9,543 bases of DNA. Source: an uncultured Eubacteriales bacterium (GTDB lineage Bacteria > Bacillota > Clostridia > HGM11514). The stretch is taken from NCBI GenBank assembly GCA_902492655.1, contig CABUMF010000062.1, forward strand, positions 1 through 9,543, given 5' to 3'. Made by a program: the position numbers and the translations under genes. Each line of letters opens with the position of its first letter. Position 1 is the stretch's first letter. Below, one piece after another: positions 1 through 6,021 of this stretch. The notes under the pieces are model-generated. The model made no database searches. It worked only from the letters and a program-made list of their open reading frames with translations, and had not been told where the DNA came from.

Positions 1-75
1 CCTATGCGCCCGCTTAATTGGAAAGCTCCTGCTGATTACATCGAGTCTTTTCTTATCAATGGTGAAATTTTTTAA
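1..75 (+). CDS. C-terminal end of a probable DDE transposase/integrase (5' end outside window)
   Basis: Frame 1 is open from the first base and stops with TAA at 73-75, giving 24 residues that include MRPLNWKAPADYIESF. A motif of the form RP-x-LxW/Y-K-x-P-x-x-Y/F is typical of the extreme C-terminus of rve-type (IS3/IS481-like) transposases, just after the catalytic Glu. No catalytic residue lies inside the window, so the family is inferred from a short tail only. The element would end shortly downstream, and the adjoining genes are broken, which fits a mobile element at this boundary. It could also be an unrelated protein tail. Confidence 0.45.
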   Translation, partial: PMRPLNWKAPADYIESFLINGEIF

Positions 76-107
76 ATATTTTGTAACACATCATTGACAA
101 ACCTACA
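76..107 (+). mobile_element. Possible right end of the insertion sequence
   Basis: Directly after the putative transposase stop comes TTTTGTAACACATCATTGAC followed by AAACCTACA, ending in CA at 106-107. Placement right behind a transposase stop and a terminal CA are typical of IS3/IS481-type ends. The left end lies outside the window, so the inverted repeat and any target duplication cannot be checked here. The TTGACA at 94-99 could instead be a -35 box, but no -10 sits at a normal distance (TATACA at 121-126 is 21 bases away). Confidence 0.3.
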
Positions 108-166
108 AAGCAATAAGCTTTATACAAAACTCTTAAAAGTTGTTTAACTAAAGGAGGGTGGTTGAA

Positions 167-363
167 ATGATTAAAAATTTGTAAAAGATAAGAAATGAGA
201 ACGGTATAAGCAGTCAGTCAACAAGTATGAAAATCATGGTGTTGAGCCTGATATAGAAACCATGATAAAAATTGCGGATTATTTTAATATCACTATTGAT
301 TATCTTGTCGGAAGAAACGAAGCCGAAGAAACAGCGGTATCGGATATTTCGTTTAAGGAGTAG
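167..363 (+). pseudogene. Broken XRE-family (Cro/CI) HTH regulator
   Basis: A good Shine-Dalgarno (AAGGAGGGTGG, 151-161) precedes ATG at 167. Translation gives MIKNL, a TAA stop at 182-184, then KIRNENGIS; the stop fits an AAA-to-TAA change in an original NLKKIRNENGIS. From about 211 the reading continues in a different frame as QSVNKYENHGVEPDIETM, then IKIADYFNITIDYLVGRNE, ending at TAG 361-363. That is the classic second half of a small XRE repressor (recognition-helix end, ExP, NITIDYLVGR). The roughly 12-15 residues that should hold HTH helices 2-3 are missing between the two parts, so there is a stop, a frame change and an internal deletion. It cannot make a functional DNA-binding protein as it stands. 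Confidence 0.75.
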
Positions 364-376
364 AAAGTTATGAAAA

Positions 377-463
377 ATGAAGTTCCCCGGAGCGGCATTT
401 TTTAATGTCGGCGGAATTGAGGATGTTATCGAAAAAGCCAAAAAGCTTTCGGAGGAGGAATAA
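377..463 (+). pseudogene. atpD: 3' remnant of atpD (F1 ATP synthase beta subunit C-terminus)
   Basis: The frame ending at TAA 461-463 encodes KFPGAAFFNVGGIEDVIEKA then KKLSEEE. This matches the last 25 or so residues of the F1 beta subunit, typically LPExAFxxVGxIxxxxEKAKKL. The other 440 or so residues, including the P-loop and DELSEED regions, are absent; an in-frame TGA lies at 371-373 and the sequence before it belongs to the broken XRE gene. ATG at 377 could start a 28-codon peptide. The stop overlaps the atpC start as TAATG, and the GGAGGAGG that serves atpC lies inside this remnant, which may explain why it persisted. Real deletion or IS-mediated rearrangement seems likely, but mis-assembly at a repeat cannot be excluded. 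Confidence 0.8.
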
Positions 464-870
464 TGATGAATACCTTCAAGGCTCACATTTATGCGGCGGA
501 CAGAGTTTTTTTTGAGGGGGATTGCGAATCCATGATTGTGCCCACCGAAGACGGTCAGTACGGAATATGGGCAGGGCACAGCAATGTCATCAGTGCAGTT
601 GTTCCCGGGATTATGACCTTCAGGGTTCCGGGGAAGAAGGATGAAATTGCGGCAGTTTCCTCAGGTCTTGTTAAGATTGAAAACAACGATGTGCTTTTGC
701 TCGTCGATTCTGCGGAGCATCCAGAGGATATTGATATAAAGCGTGCACAGCACGCCGCAGATGCCGCAAAGGAAGCGCTTCTTCAAAAGCAAAGCATACG
801 AGAGTACCATATGGCGCAGCTTACATTATCCCGTGCGATTACAAGGCTGCGGGTAAAAAACAGCAAATAA
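463..870 (+). CDS. atpC: F1Fo ATP synthase epsilon subunit
   Basis: This 135-residue protein is the epsilon subunit of the F1 central stalk, which binds gamma and couples or inhibits ATP hydrolysis at the inner face of the membrane. The N-terminal beta-sandwich (about 1-86) carries the family signature GQYGIWAGHSNVISAVVPG (31-49) and SSGLVKIENNDVLLLVDSAE (66-85). A C-terminal helical hairpin (about 88-132, Ala/Gln/Leu-rich) follows, so the length is normal. The ATG at 463 overlaps the atpD remnant stop (TAATG) and is preceded by GGAGGAGG (451-458); ATG 466 is an alternative start. The gene looks intact, but its usual upstream partners are missing here except for the 3' tail of atpD, so expression and assembly depend on atp genes elsewhere, if present. 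A strong terminator follows at once. Confidence 0.93.
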   Translation: MMNTFKAHIYAADRVFFEGDCESMIVPTEDGQYGIWAGHSNVISAVVPGIMTFRVPGKKDEIAAVSSGLVKIENNDVLLLVDSAEHPEDIDIKRAQHAADAAKEALLQKQSIREYHMAQLTLSRAITRLRVKNSK

Positions 871-909
871 AAAAGTGTTGCCTTCGATTTGTAAAGGCAA
901 CGCTTTTTT
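868..909. terminator. Bidirectional terminator between atpC and pyk
   Basis: AAAAAAGTGTTGCCTT pairs with AAAGGCAACGCTTTTTT across a short loop (CGATTTGT). The stem is near perfect with one G-T wobble, with A-runs on the left and T-runs on the right. It works as an intrinsic terminator on both strands and lies only bases from both stop codons, so it ends the convergent atpC (+) and pyk (-) transcripts. Confidence 0.9.
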
Positions 910-911
910 CA

Positions 912-2324
912 TTATATCTTTTCGACCTTAATGATATTCGTATTACCGGATTTGCCGTTCGTTATTCCGCCGGTTATTACAATCGCATCACCGGGATTGC
1001 AAAGTCCGGATTGCTTTGCTTTCATTACAGCGTGGTAAAACAAAACATCGGTGGATTCAAATTCCTCCGTCATAACCGGAAGCACTCCCCAAGAAAGAGC
1101 AAGCTTTCTGTACACTTTTTCGTTTGTTGTCATGCCGATTATCGGTATCGGAGAGCGGAATCTTGAAATCAGCCTTGCCGTCATTCCGCTTCTTGTGCAG
1201 GCTACGATTGCGGTGGCGCCCACATCCATTGCCAAAGAGCAAGTGGAATGAGAAAGTGCGTCGGTCATGTTCCGAATCTCAAAGCTCGATGTCAAAAACC
1301 GTTTTTTATAGTTGATGTTTTTCTCGGTTTCTTGTGTGATTTTGCTCATTGCCCGAACTGCCTCTACGGGGAATTTGCCTGCCGCAGTTTCGCCCGAAAG
1401 CATTACGGCGCTTGTGCCGTCATAAACAGCGTTAGCAACATCGGATATTTCCGCACGGGTAGGGCGCGGATTATGAATCATTGATTCGAGCATTTCTGTT
1501 GCGGTTATTACACGCTTTCCTCTGTAACGGCAAGTCGTAATCAGCTTTTTCTGGATTGCCGGAAGCTCCTCGTACGGGATTTCAACACCCATATCACCTC
1601 TTGCAACCATGATTCCGTCACTTACCGAAAGAATTTCATCAATGTTGTCAACGCCGGAACGATTTTCGATTTTTGCAATTATGTCAATTTCGCCGCCGCC
1701 GTTTTCGTTAAGAAAATTTCTGACATCAAGCACATCCTGCTTGCACGAAACAAATGAACATGCAACATAGTCGAAATCCGCTTTTATTCCGAAAAGCAGA
1801 TCCGCCTTGTCTTGCTCGCTTAAGTACATCTGTTTTAAAACCTTGTTCGGAAAGCTCATGCTTTTTCGGTTTGAAAGCTCACCGCCGACTTCGACCTTGC
1901 AGATAATATCGGTATCGGTTTTTTCTACAGCTTCGAGAATGATAAGACCGTTATTAAGCAGGATTTTGTCACCCACATTAAGCTCATCAATCATACCCTT
2001 ATATGAAACGGAAACCCTTTCTCCATCTCCTTCGACATCATTGGAGGTAAGCGAGAAATATGCTCCGTCTTTAAGTGTGACCTTATCATTTTTGAAGGTT
2101 TTAATTCTGTATTCCGGTCCCTTTGTGTCAAGCATCATTGCCGCCGGAACTCCGAGCTCATCCCTTACGCTTTTGAAAAGCTCAATTCTTTCAAGATGCT
2201 CCTCGTGTGTGCCGTGCGAAAAGTTGAATCTTGCAACATTCATGCCCGAAAGCATCATTTCCTTCAGTGTTTCCCGGTCGCTGCATGCAGGCCCCATTGT
2301 GCAAATAATTTTCGTTTTTTTCAT
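912..2324 (-). CDS. pyk: Pyruvate kinase
   Basis: Cytosolic glycolytic enzyme, PEP + ADP to pyruvate + ATP (EC 2.7.1.40). The start is ATG at 2324, preceded on the minus strand by AAAAGGAG about 8 bases away; the frame stays open further upstream to 2411 but that part overlaps the promoter. The protein is 470 residues, like E. coli PykF, without the PEP-utiliser-like C-terminal domain of Bacillus enzymes. Visible residues: R32, N34 and S36 (ARFNFS), D66-T67 (MLDTKGPEYR), catalytic K218 and Mg ligand E220 (IIAKIENR), D244 (ARGDMGVEIP), T276 (TATEMLES). The B domain spans roughly 70-165 and the regulatory C domain about 345-470. Glu71, in the position of muscle Glu117, predicts K+ dependence (inference). 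It is transcribed from its own promoter downstream of gdhA. Confidence 0.97.
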   Translation of the reverse strand: MKKTKIICTMGPACSDRETLKEMMLSGMNVARFNFSHGTHEEHLERIELFKSVRDELGVPAAMMLDTKGPEYRIKTFKNDKVTLKDGAYFSLTSNDVEGDGERVSVSYKGMIDELNVGDKILLNNGLIILEAVEKTDTDIICKVEVGGELSNRKSMSFPNKVLKQMYLSEQDKADLLFGIKADFDYVACSFVSCKQDVLDVRNFLNENGGGEIDIIAKIENRSGVDNIDEILSVSDGIMVARGDMGVEIPYEELPAIQKKLITTCRYRGKRVITATEMLESMIHNPRPTRAEISDVANAVYDGTSAVMLSGETAAGKFPVEAVRAMSKITQETEKNINYKKRFLTSSFEIRNMTDALSHSTCSLAMDVGATAIVACTRSGMTARLISRFRSPIPIIGMTTNEKVYRKLALSWGVLPVMTEEFESTDVLFYHAVMKAKQSGLCNPGDAIVITGGITNGKSGNTNIIKVEKI

Positions 2325-2366
2325 AAAAGCAACTCCTTTTGCAAAATTCCACCCCATTATAATATT

Positions 2367-2395
2367 ATTATAATGCATACAAAAGCAGAAGTCAA
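2367..2395 (-). promoter_or_regulatory. pyk promoter (sigma-A type)
   Basis: On the minus strand TTGACT (2390-2395), a 17-base spacer and TATAAT (2367-2372) form a near-consensus promoter. A second TATAAT follows at 2356-2361. Expected transcript start is near 2360, giving a leader of about 35 bases with the AAAAGGAG ribosome site. The promoter sits after the gdhA terminator, so pyk is a separate unit. Confidence 0.85.
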
Positions 2396-2409
2396 TGGTT
2401 TTATTGCCC

Positions 2410-2435
2410 AAAAAAACGGCTCCCGAAGGAGCCGT
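2410..2435 (-). terminator. Intrinsic terminator of gdhA
   Basis: On the minus strand ACGGCTCC-TTCG-GGAGCCGT forms a perfect 8-bp stem with a stable UUCG tetraloop, followed directly by TTTTTT. It lies 16 bases after the gdhA stop and upstream of the pyk promoter. Confidence 0.95.
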
Positions 2436-2450
2436 AATATATTGATTTTA

Positions 2451-3794
2451 TCAGCAAATGCCCTGTGCCATCATTGCATCGGCAACCTTTAAGAAGCCTG
2501 CGATGTTTGCGCCTGATACAAGGTCTGCCTTTCCGCCAAATTCCTTACCGTATTCTTTTGCGGCGTTGTAAGAGTTTCTGTAAATTGTAACCATAATATT
2601 GTGGAGCTTTTCGTCAACATCCTCAAACGACCATGAAAGTCTCTGCGAGTTCTGACTCATTTCAAGAGCGGATGTTGCTACGCCGCCTGCGTTTGCAGCC
2701 TTGCCGGGTGCAAAGTAAACACCGTTTTCCTGGAGATAAGCTGTAGCTTCAAGGGTTGTAGGCATATTTGCGCCTTCTGCAACGAGAATGCAACCGTTTG
2801 CAACGAGAGTTTTTGCATCGTCAAGTGTAAGCTCGTTCTGTGTTGCGCAGGGAAGCGCAATATCGCACTTGACTGACCAAATTCCCTTGCCTTCGGTGTA
2901 TTTAGCTTCGGGACGATACTTAAGATATTCCTTAATTCTGCCTCTGTTAACCTCCTTGATTTCCTTAACCGCATCAAGGTCGATTCCGTTTTCATCATAA
3001 ATATAACCGTTGGAGTCGGAAAGTGCAACAACCTTCGCGCCGAGTGCCTGAGCCTTCTGCGTAGCGTAGATAGCAACATTTCCCGAGCCTGAAACAACAA
3101 CCTTTTTGCCTTCAAACGAAGTTCCGAGATCCTTGAGCATTTCAGATGCAAAGTAAACAAGACCGTAGCCTGTAGCCTCTGTTCTTGCAAGAGAGCCGCC
3201 CCATGTAAGACCTTTACCTGTGAGAACGCCTTCGTACATATTTTTGATTCTCTTATACTGACCGAACATATATCCGATTTCTCTTGCGCCTGTGCCTATA
3301 TCACCTGCGGGAACATCGGTATCTGCGCCGATATGCCTGCTAAGTTCTGTCATAAAGCTCTGACAGAAAGCCATAACCTCATTGTCCGACTTGCCCTTGG
3401 GGTCGAAATCGCTTCCGCCTTTTCCGCCGCCGATAGGAAGTGTTGTAAGAGAGTTTTTGAAAATCTGCTCAAAACCGAGGAATTTGATTATTCCGAGGTT
3501 AACGGAAGGATGAAGCCTGATACCGCCCTTGTAAGGTCCGATTGCACTGTTAAACTGAACTCTGAAGCCACGGTTTACATGAACATTTCCGTTATCGTCA
3601 ACCCACGGAACTCTGAACATAATCTGTCTTTCAGGTTCGACAATTCTTTCAAGAAGTGCTGCTTTTTCAAATTCCGGATGCTTTTCAAGAACCGGTTCAA
3701 GTGAGGTGAGAACTTCTGTAGCCGCCTGAATGAATTCGGGCTGTGCAGGGTTCTTAGCCTTTAATTCGTCCAATACTCTTTGAACATATGACAT
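2451..3794 (-). CDS. gdhA: Glutamate dehydrogenase, probably NADP(H)-dependent
   Basis: Hexameric cytosolic enzyme interconverting 2-oxoglutarate + ammonia and glutamate (EC 1.4.1.4 if NADP-specific). The start is ATG 3794 with GGAGG 8 bases upstream on the minus strand; the open frame reaches 3839 but has no ribosome site there. The length is 447 residues, equal to E. coli GdhA. Substrate domain: K89 (GPYKGG), catalytic K125 (GGGKGG) and D165 (VPAGDIG). The nucleotide domain starts near 228 with GSGNVA (236-241). The second strand ends in ALSDSNG (257-263), resembling the SDS of the E. coli NADP enzyme rather than the SGP seen in the NAD-linked Clostridium symbiosum enzyme; this coenzyme call is inference. 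The 3' end has a UUCG terminator. Next to pyk it fits central carbon and nitrogen metabolism in an amino-acid-synthesising anaerobe. Confidence 0.96.
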   Translation of the reverse strand: MSYVQRVLDELKAKNPAQPEFIQAATEVLTSLEPVLEKHPEFEKAALLERIVEPERQIMFRVPWVDDNGNVHVNRGFRVQFNSAIGPYKGGIRLHPSVNLGIIKFLGFEQIFKNSLTTLPIGGGKGGSDFDPKGKSDNEVMAFCQSFMTELSRHIGADTDVPAGDIGTGAREIGYMFGQYKRIKNMYEGVLTGKGLTWGGSLARTEATGYGLVYFASEMLKDLGTSFEGKKVVVSGSGNVAIYATQKAQALGAKVVALSDSNGYIYDENGIDLDAVKEIKEVNRGRIKEYLKYRPEAKYTEGKGIWSVKCDIALPCATQNELTLDDAKTLVANGCILVAEGANMPTTLEATAYLQENGVYFAPGKAANAGGVATSALEMSQNSQRLSWSFEDVDEKLHNIMVTIYRNSYNAAKEYGKEFGGKADLVSGANIAGFLKVADAMMAQGIC

Positions 3795-3860
3795 AAATAA
3801 AACCTCCAATAGAGAAAAGTGAAATTTGCAAGGCTGCATTTACAAACCTAACTAAACATA

Positions 3861-3889
3861 ATTATATCACACTTTTTTTACGATTTCAA
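3861..3889 (-). promoter_or_regulatory. gdhA promoter
   Basis: On the minus strand TTGAAA (3884-3889), a 17-base spacer and TATAAT (3861-3866) with a preceding TGTGA. Transcript start is expected near 3854, giving a leader of about 60 bases. A-tracts (minus strand) lie immediately upstream at 3892-3897 and 3903-3907, as in UP elements. Confidence 0.85.
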
Positions 3890-3999
3890 GATTTTTTGCA
3901 ACTTTTTGTTTTCAAACTTGCATTTTTTTAAAAATTTGTTTGTTTTTTGCTTAAATTTACTGAAACATCGTGCATTTTTGTTTAATTTAAATTACATTT
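3890..3999. other. AT-rich, gene-free DNA between the gdhA and phosphatase promoters
   Basis: This belongs to a 357-base gap (3795-4151) with no credible coding frame. It is dominated by T-runs on the plus strand (centres about 3894, 3905, 3926 and 3945), spaced close to one or two helical turns, which suggests curved DNA or an UP element serving gdhA. The rest of the gap is covered by the two promoters and an inverted repeat. Confidence 0.5.
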
Positions 4000-4026
4000 T
4001 GCAATAAAGTGTTGTCGATTATTGCA
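4000..4026. repeat. 27-bp inverted repeat upstream of the phosphatase promoter, possible operator
   Basis: TGCAATAA (4000-4007) and TTATTGCA (4019-4026) are a perfect 8-bp inverted repeat around 11 bases. It lies about 31 bases upstream of the phosphatase -35 box and over 100 bases upstream of the gdhA -35. There is no adjacent T-run in the direction of a gene, so it is not a terminator. Regulator unknown; AT-rich chance is possible. Confidence 0.35.
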
Positions 4027-4057
4027 TTATTTATTTTCTCGTCCTTGGGATTTGATG

Positions 4058-4085
4058 TTGACATTATTTATTTTTTTGATATAAT
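4058..4085 (+). promoter_or_regulatory. Promoter of the tyrosine phosphatase gene
   Basis: Consensus TTGACA (4058-4063), a 16-base spacer and consensus TATAAT (4080-4085). Transcription would start near 4092, leaving a leader of about 60 bases before the ATG at 4152. Confidence 0.8.
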
Positions 4086-4151
4086 GATATAAAAGCTTCG
4101 GATAGATAATACATACGGATTGTTATTTTATAGCTTAGTAGGTGATGCTTG

Positions 4152-5195
4152 ATGAAAATTTACTTAACAAAACCTTACGATGGGGCAGAGGTTAGTCTGC
4201 TTACAGAGGAACATAAGAGTTTTTTGCAGGCAGGCGGTAATGGAAATAAATCGGGAAACCAACCTTTGGACTGGCTGAATCTCAAAAGACAAGGTCAGGA
4301 TCATTCCGCTCCGGCTCAGATTGTTTTCGCTTGGGAAACGCAAGGAGAAGAAGCGGATAAATGTCAATTTAAAATTGTCTTTTCAAATGATTCTTCTTTC
4401 AAAAATTGCAGGGAGTATTTTTGCACTGAAAATAACTTTGAGACCTCCCTTTTTTTGCTTGGAGAAACTGTTTACTGGTTTGTTTGTGCGTGCTGTGAAG
4501 GGCAAATCCTGTGCCGCTCGGAAATCCGGAAATTTACTGTTTCCATGCAGCCTCCGAGATTGATTTTTGCGGAGGGACTGAGCAACATTCGTGATTTGGG
4601 CGGCTGGCAAGCAAGAGAAGGAAAACGAATTCGCCAAGGGCGTATTTTTCGAGGATGTGAGATGGAATTTCACCATACCGTAACGGAGCAAGGAAAGTAC
4701 ACTTTGTGTGATGAACTGCAGATTAAAACCGATTTGGATCTTCGCCGGGAGGCAGTGGGAAAAGTGTTTTCCTCAGCTCTTGGTCCTTTGGTAAACCATA
4801 TATTGCTTCCTGTTAATGCCTACGGCGATTTTTTGAAGGAAGAGGAAAAGAAAACTTGCAGACAACTGTTTCGATTATTTACCGAGGAAGAGCGTTATCC
4901 TTTTTATATTCATTGCTGGGGAGGAGCTGACCGAACGGGTACGGTTTTGTTCTTGCTGGGAGGAATACTGGGTATGAGCGAGCAGGATTTGTTTATGGAT
5001 TATGAGTTTACCTCCTTTTCGGTTTGGGGCGAAAGATCTGTCCGTTCAGAGCTGTTTTTATCTCTGCTGGAGGGATTACATCCCTATGGAAAAGAAGGTG
5101 ACACAATCAATCAAAAATGCGAAGCCTATCTTCTGTCAGCCGGAGTTACAGAAATCGAGCTGAACCGCATCCGTGAAATTATGCTGCAGCCCTAA
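4152..5195 (+). CDS. Tyrosine phosphatase family protein with Fn3-like N-terminal domain
   Basis: 347 residues; the ATG at 4152 is preferred over the TTG just before it, with a weak AGGTGAT (4140-4146) ribosome site. The C-terminal half (about 138-345) looks like a Y_phosphatase3 / dual-specificity enzyme: NIRDLGGW (145-152), an RxG-x-x-xRG segment (162-168), TDLDLRRE (193-200) and the P-loop HCWGGADRTG (254-263), with nucleophile Cys255 and Arg261 of the CX5R signature. It should hydrolyse phosphoester bonds on phosphotyrosine or small phosphates; the substrate is unknown. The first 130 residues, with a PAQIVFAWE strand, FKIVFSNDSSF and a YWFVCACC strand, look like a fibronectin-III-type sandwich. 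There is no signal peptide or membrane segment, so it is probably cytosolic. It stands alone with its own promoter; neighbours give no hint of a target. Confidence 0.85.
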   Translation: MKIYLTKPYDGAEVSLLTEEHKSFLQAGGNGNKSGNQPLDWLNLKRQGQDHSAPAQIVFAWETQGEEADKCQFKIVFSNDSSFKNCREYFCTENNFETSLFLLGETVYWFVCACCEGQILCRSEIRKFTVSMQPPRLIFAEGLSNIRDLGGWQAREGKRIRQGRIFRGCEMEFHHTVTEQGKYTLCDELQIKTDLDLRREAVGKVFSSALGPLVNHILLPVNAYGDFLKEEEKKTCRQLFRLFTEEERYPFYIHCWGGADRTGTVLFLLGGILGMSEQDLFMDYEFTSFSVWGERSVRSELFLSLLEGLHPYGKEGDTINQKCEAYLLSAGVTEIELNRIREIMLQP

Positions 5196-5216
5196 TTTAA
5201 TACATAAAATGTTTGA

Positions 5217-5345
5217 TTTATTAAGGAAATTACAGGAGATAATTATGCCGAAGTGTGGACTGAAACACCTGTATCAGACGATGAACTCAAAAGTACGATT
5301 GAAAGTATGGGATATACCTTCGTAAGCCGTGTTACAAACAAATGA
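5217..5345 (+). pseudogene. Possible remnant of a heavy-metal-associated (HMA) domain protein
   Basis: One frame, open from 5217 to TGA 5343-5345, encodes IKEITGDNYAEVWTETPVSD followed by DELKSTIESMGYTFVSR. The pattern (an acidic-edged strand, PVSDDELKxxIExxGYxxV) resembles the second half of CopZ-like HMA domains. The first half with the MxCxxC metal site is missing and no start codon with a ribosome site lies in frame; an in-frame TGA is at 5214-5216. It is therefore probably a 5'-truncated relic. An overlapping frame from ATG 5244 has an AGGAGAT upstream, but its 27-codon product resembles nothing. The call rests on pattern only. Confidence 0.4.
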
Positions 5346-5384
5346 GGTAAACATATAAATTTATAAGGAATAACAAATTGAGAT

Positions 5385-5427
5385 AAAAGAAAATGCGGGT
5401 ATTCCTTTATAGGAGAATACTTGCGCC
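5385..5427 (-). terminator. Weak possible terminator of the DtxR-family gene
   Basis: Reading the minus strand after the regulator stop, GTATTC and GAATAC pair around a 10-base loop, flanked by GCG/CGC that can extend the stem with internal mismatches, then ATTTTCTTTT. The stem is short and imperfect, so termination may be leaky. Confidence 0.4.
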
Positions 5428-5432
5428 TGCCG

Positions 5433-5804
5433 TTATTTTAAATACTTATCAAGATGCTCTTTAATTTTCTTAAAGCTTAAATCGCTTATGTCGTGCTCAA
5501 TTTTACAGCTGTCTTCATAAGCAGTTGCCTCATCAACGCCCAAAGCCATTAAAGCCTTTGCAATAATCTGGTGACGTTCATACATTCGTTCTGCAATTTC
5601 CTGTCCTTTTTCAGTCAGGGTAATACTGCCTTCGGAATCCATGTTAATGTAGCCTTCTTCACGGAAGTTTTTCATAGCAACCGAAACACTCGGTTTTGTG
5701 AAATTAAGATGATTGACCACATCAATGCTGCGAACATTGCCCTTTTTTAATTTTATCATCAAAATTGCTTCAAGATAATTTTCTGCTGATTCTTTTATTC
5801 TCAT
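5433..5804 (-). CDS. DtxR/MntR-family metal-dependent transcriptional regulator
   Basis: 123 residues from ATG 5804, with GGAG 10 bases upstream on the minus strand. It is a winged-helix repressor that binds DNA when loaded with Fe2+ or Mn2+. The N-terminal HTH (about 5-65) holds YLEAIL, the recognition helix KPSVSVAMKNFREEGY (37-52) and the wing ITLTEKG (61-67). The dimerisation/metal part (about 70-123) shows RH at 77-78 and CKIEH with C100, E103 and H104, the C-x2-E-H arrangement of iron-sensing DtxR rather than the E-x2-E-H of MntR. Asn9 replaces the Met10 (DtxR) or Asp8 (MntR) ligand. The C-terminal SH3-like domain is absent. It lies divergent from the feo operon, whose promoter carries repeated operators, so it is the likely iron repressor there. 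Metal specificity is inference. Confidence 0.9.
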   Translation of the reverse strand: MRIKESAENYLEAILMIKLKKGNVRSIDVVNHLNFTKPSVSVAMKNFREEGYINMDSEGSITLTEKGQEIAERMYERHQIIAKALMALGVDEATAYEDSCKIEHDISDLSFKKIKEHLDKYLK

Positions 5805-5886
5805 AATATAGGTACTCCATATAAATTTAATGCTATTTGAAAAGCAGAGTATGTTTAATTTGGATTTTACACAACTGCATTTTAAT

Positions 5887-5906
5887 CATTATATCACATT
5901 ATATCA
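5887..5906. repeat. Tandem 10-bp direct repeat over the regulator -10 region
   Basis: CATTATATCA occurs twice in a row (5887-5896 and 5897-5906). It duplicates the -10 hexamer one helical turn apart; only the copy at 5888-5893 has the standard 17-base spacing from the -35. Confidence 0.8.
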
Positions 5907-5916
5907 GCTTTGTCAA
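5888..5916 (-). promoter_or_regulatory. Promoter of the DtxR-family regulator
   Basis: On the minus strand TTGACA (5911-5916), a 17-base spacer and TATAAT (5888-5893). Transcription would start near 5881, with a leader of about 77 bases. No GTTAG/CTAAC operator is seen here, so the gene does not look autoregulated through the feo-type site. The -10 lies in a tandem repeat. Confidence 0.8.
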
Positions 5917-6021
5917 ACCGAAGTATTTTGCGGTAATCTCATAAAACTGCACAAAAAGTCGAAGAATCAATTAGCGGATGTAATGTAAAATAAAGAAACG
6001 AAAAAATTTTTTAAAGATATA

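Noticed and set aside
214..579. 121-codon minus-strand frame over the XRE, atpD and atpC region
   Set aside because: It is antisense to three recognisable coding remnants and resembles nothing.
1807..2373. 188-codon plus-strand open frame opposite pyk
   Set aside because: It lies antisense to well-conserved pyruvate kinase sequence, has Ser/Leu-rich shadow composition, no ribosome site and no recognisable domain.
2325..2411. Upstream extension of pyk by 29 residues
   Set aside because: The extension covers the -10 boxes and has no ribosome site, whereas ATG 2324 has AAAAGGAG at good spacing and begins with the family-typical KKTKIICTMGP.
2678..3190. 170-codon minus-strand frame overlapping gdhA
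   Set aside because: Same strand but different frame inside conserved gdhA, with Arg/Leu-rich low-complexity composition and no ribosome site.
3795..3839. Upstream extension of gdhA by 15 residues
   Set aside because: GGAGG is placed for ATG 3794, and the 447-residue product matches family length and residue numbering (K89, K125, D165).
5244..5327. 27-codon frame starting MPKCGLKHLY with AGGAGAT upstream
   Set aside because: It overlaps the HMA-like frame, is short and shows no recognisable features; the ribosome-site match alone is not enough.
5433..5804. Calling the regulator mntR
   Set aside because: The length fits MntR, but C100-x2-E-H and the feo neighbourhood favour iron sensing, so no symbol was assigned.
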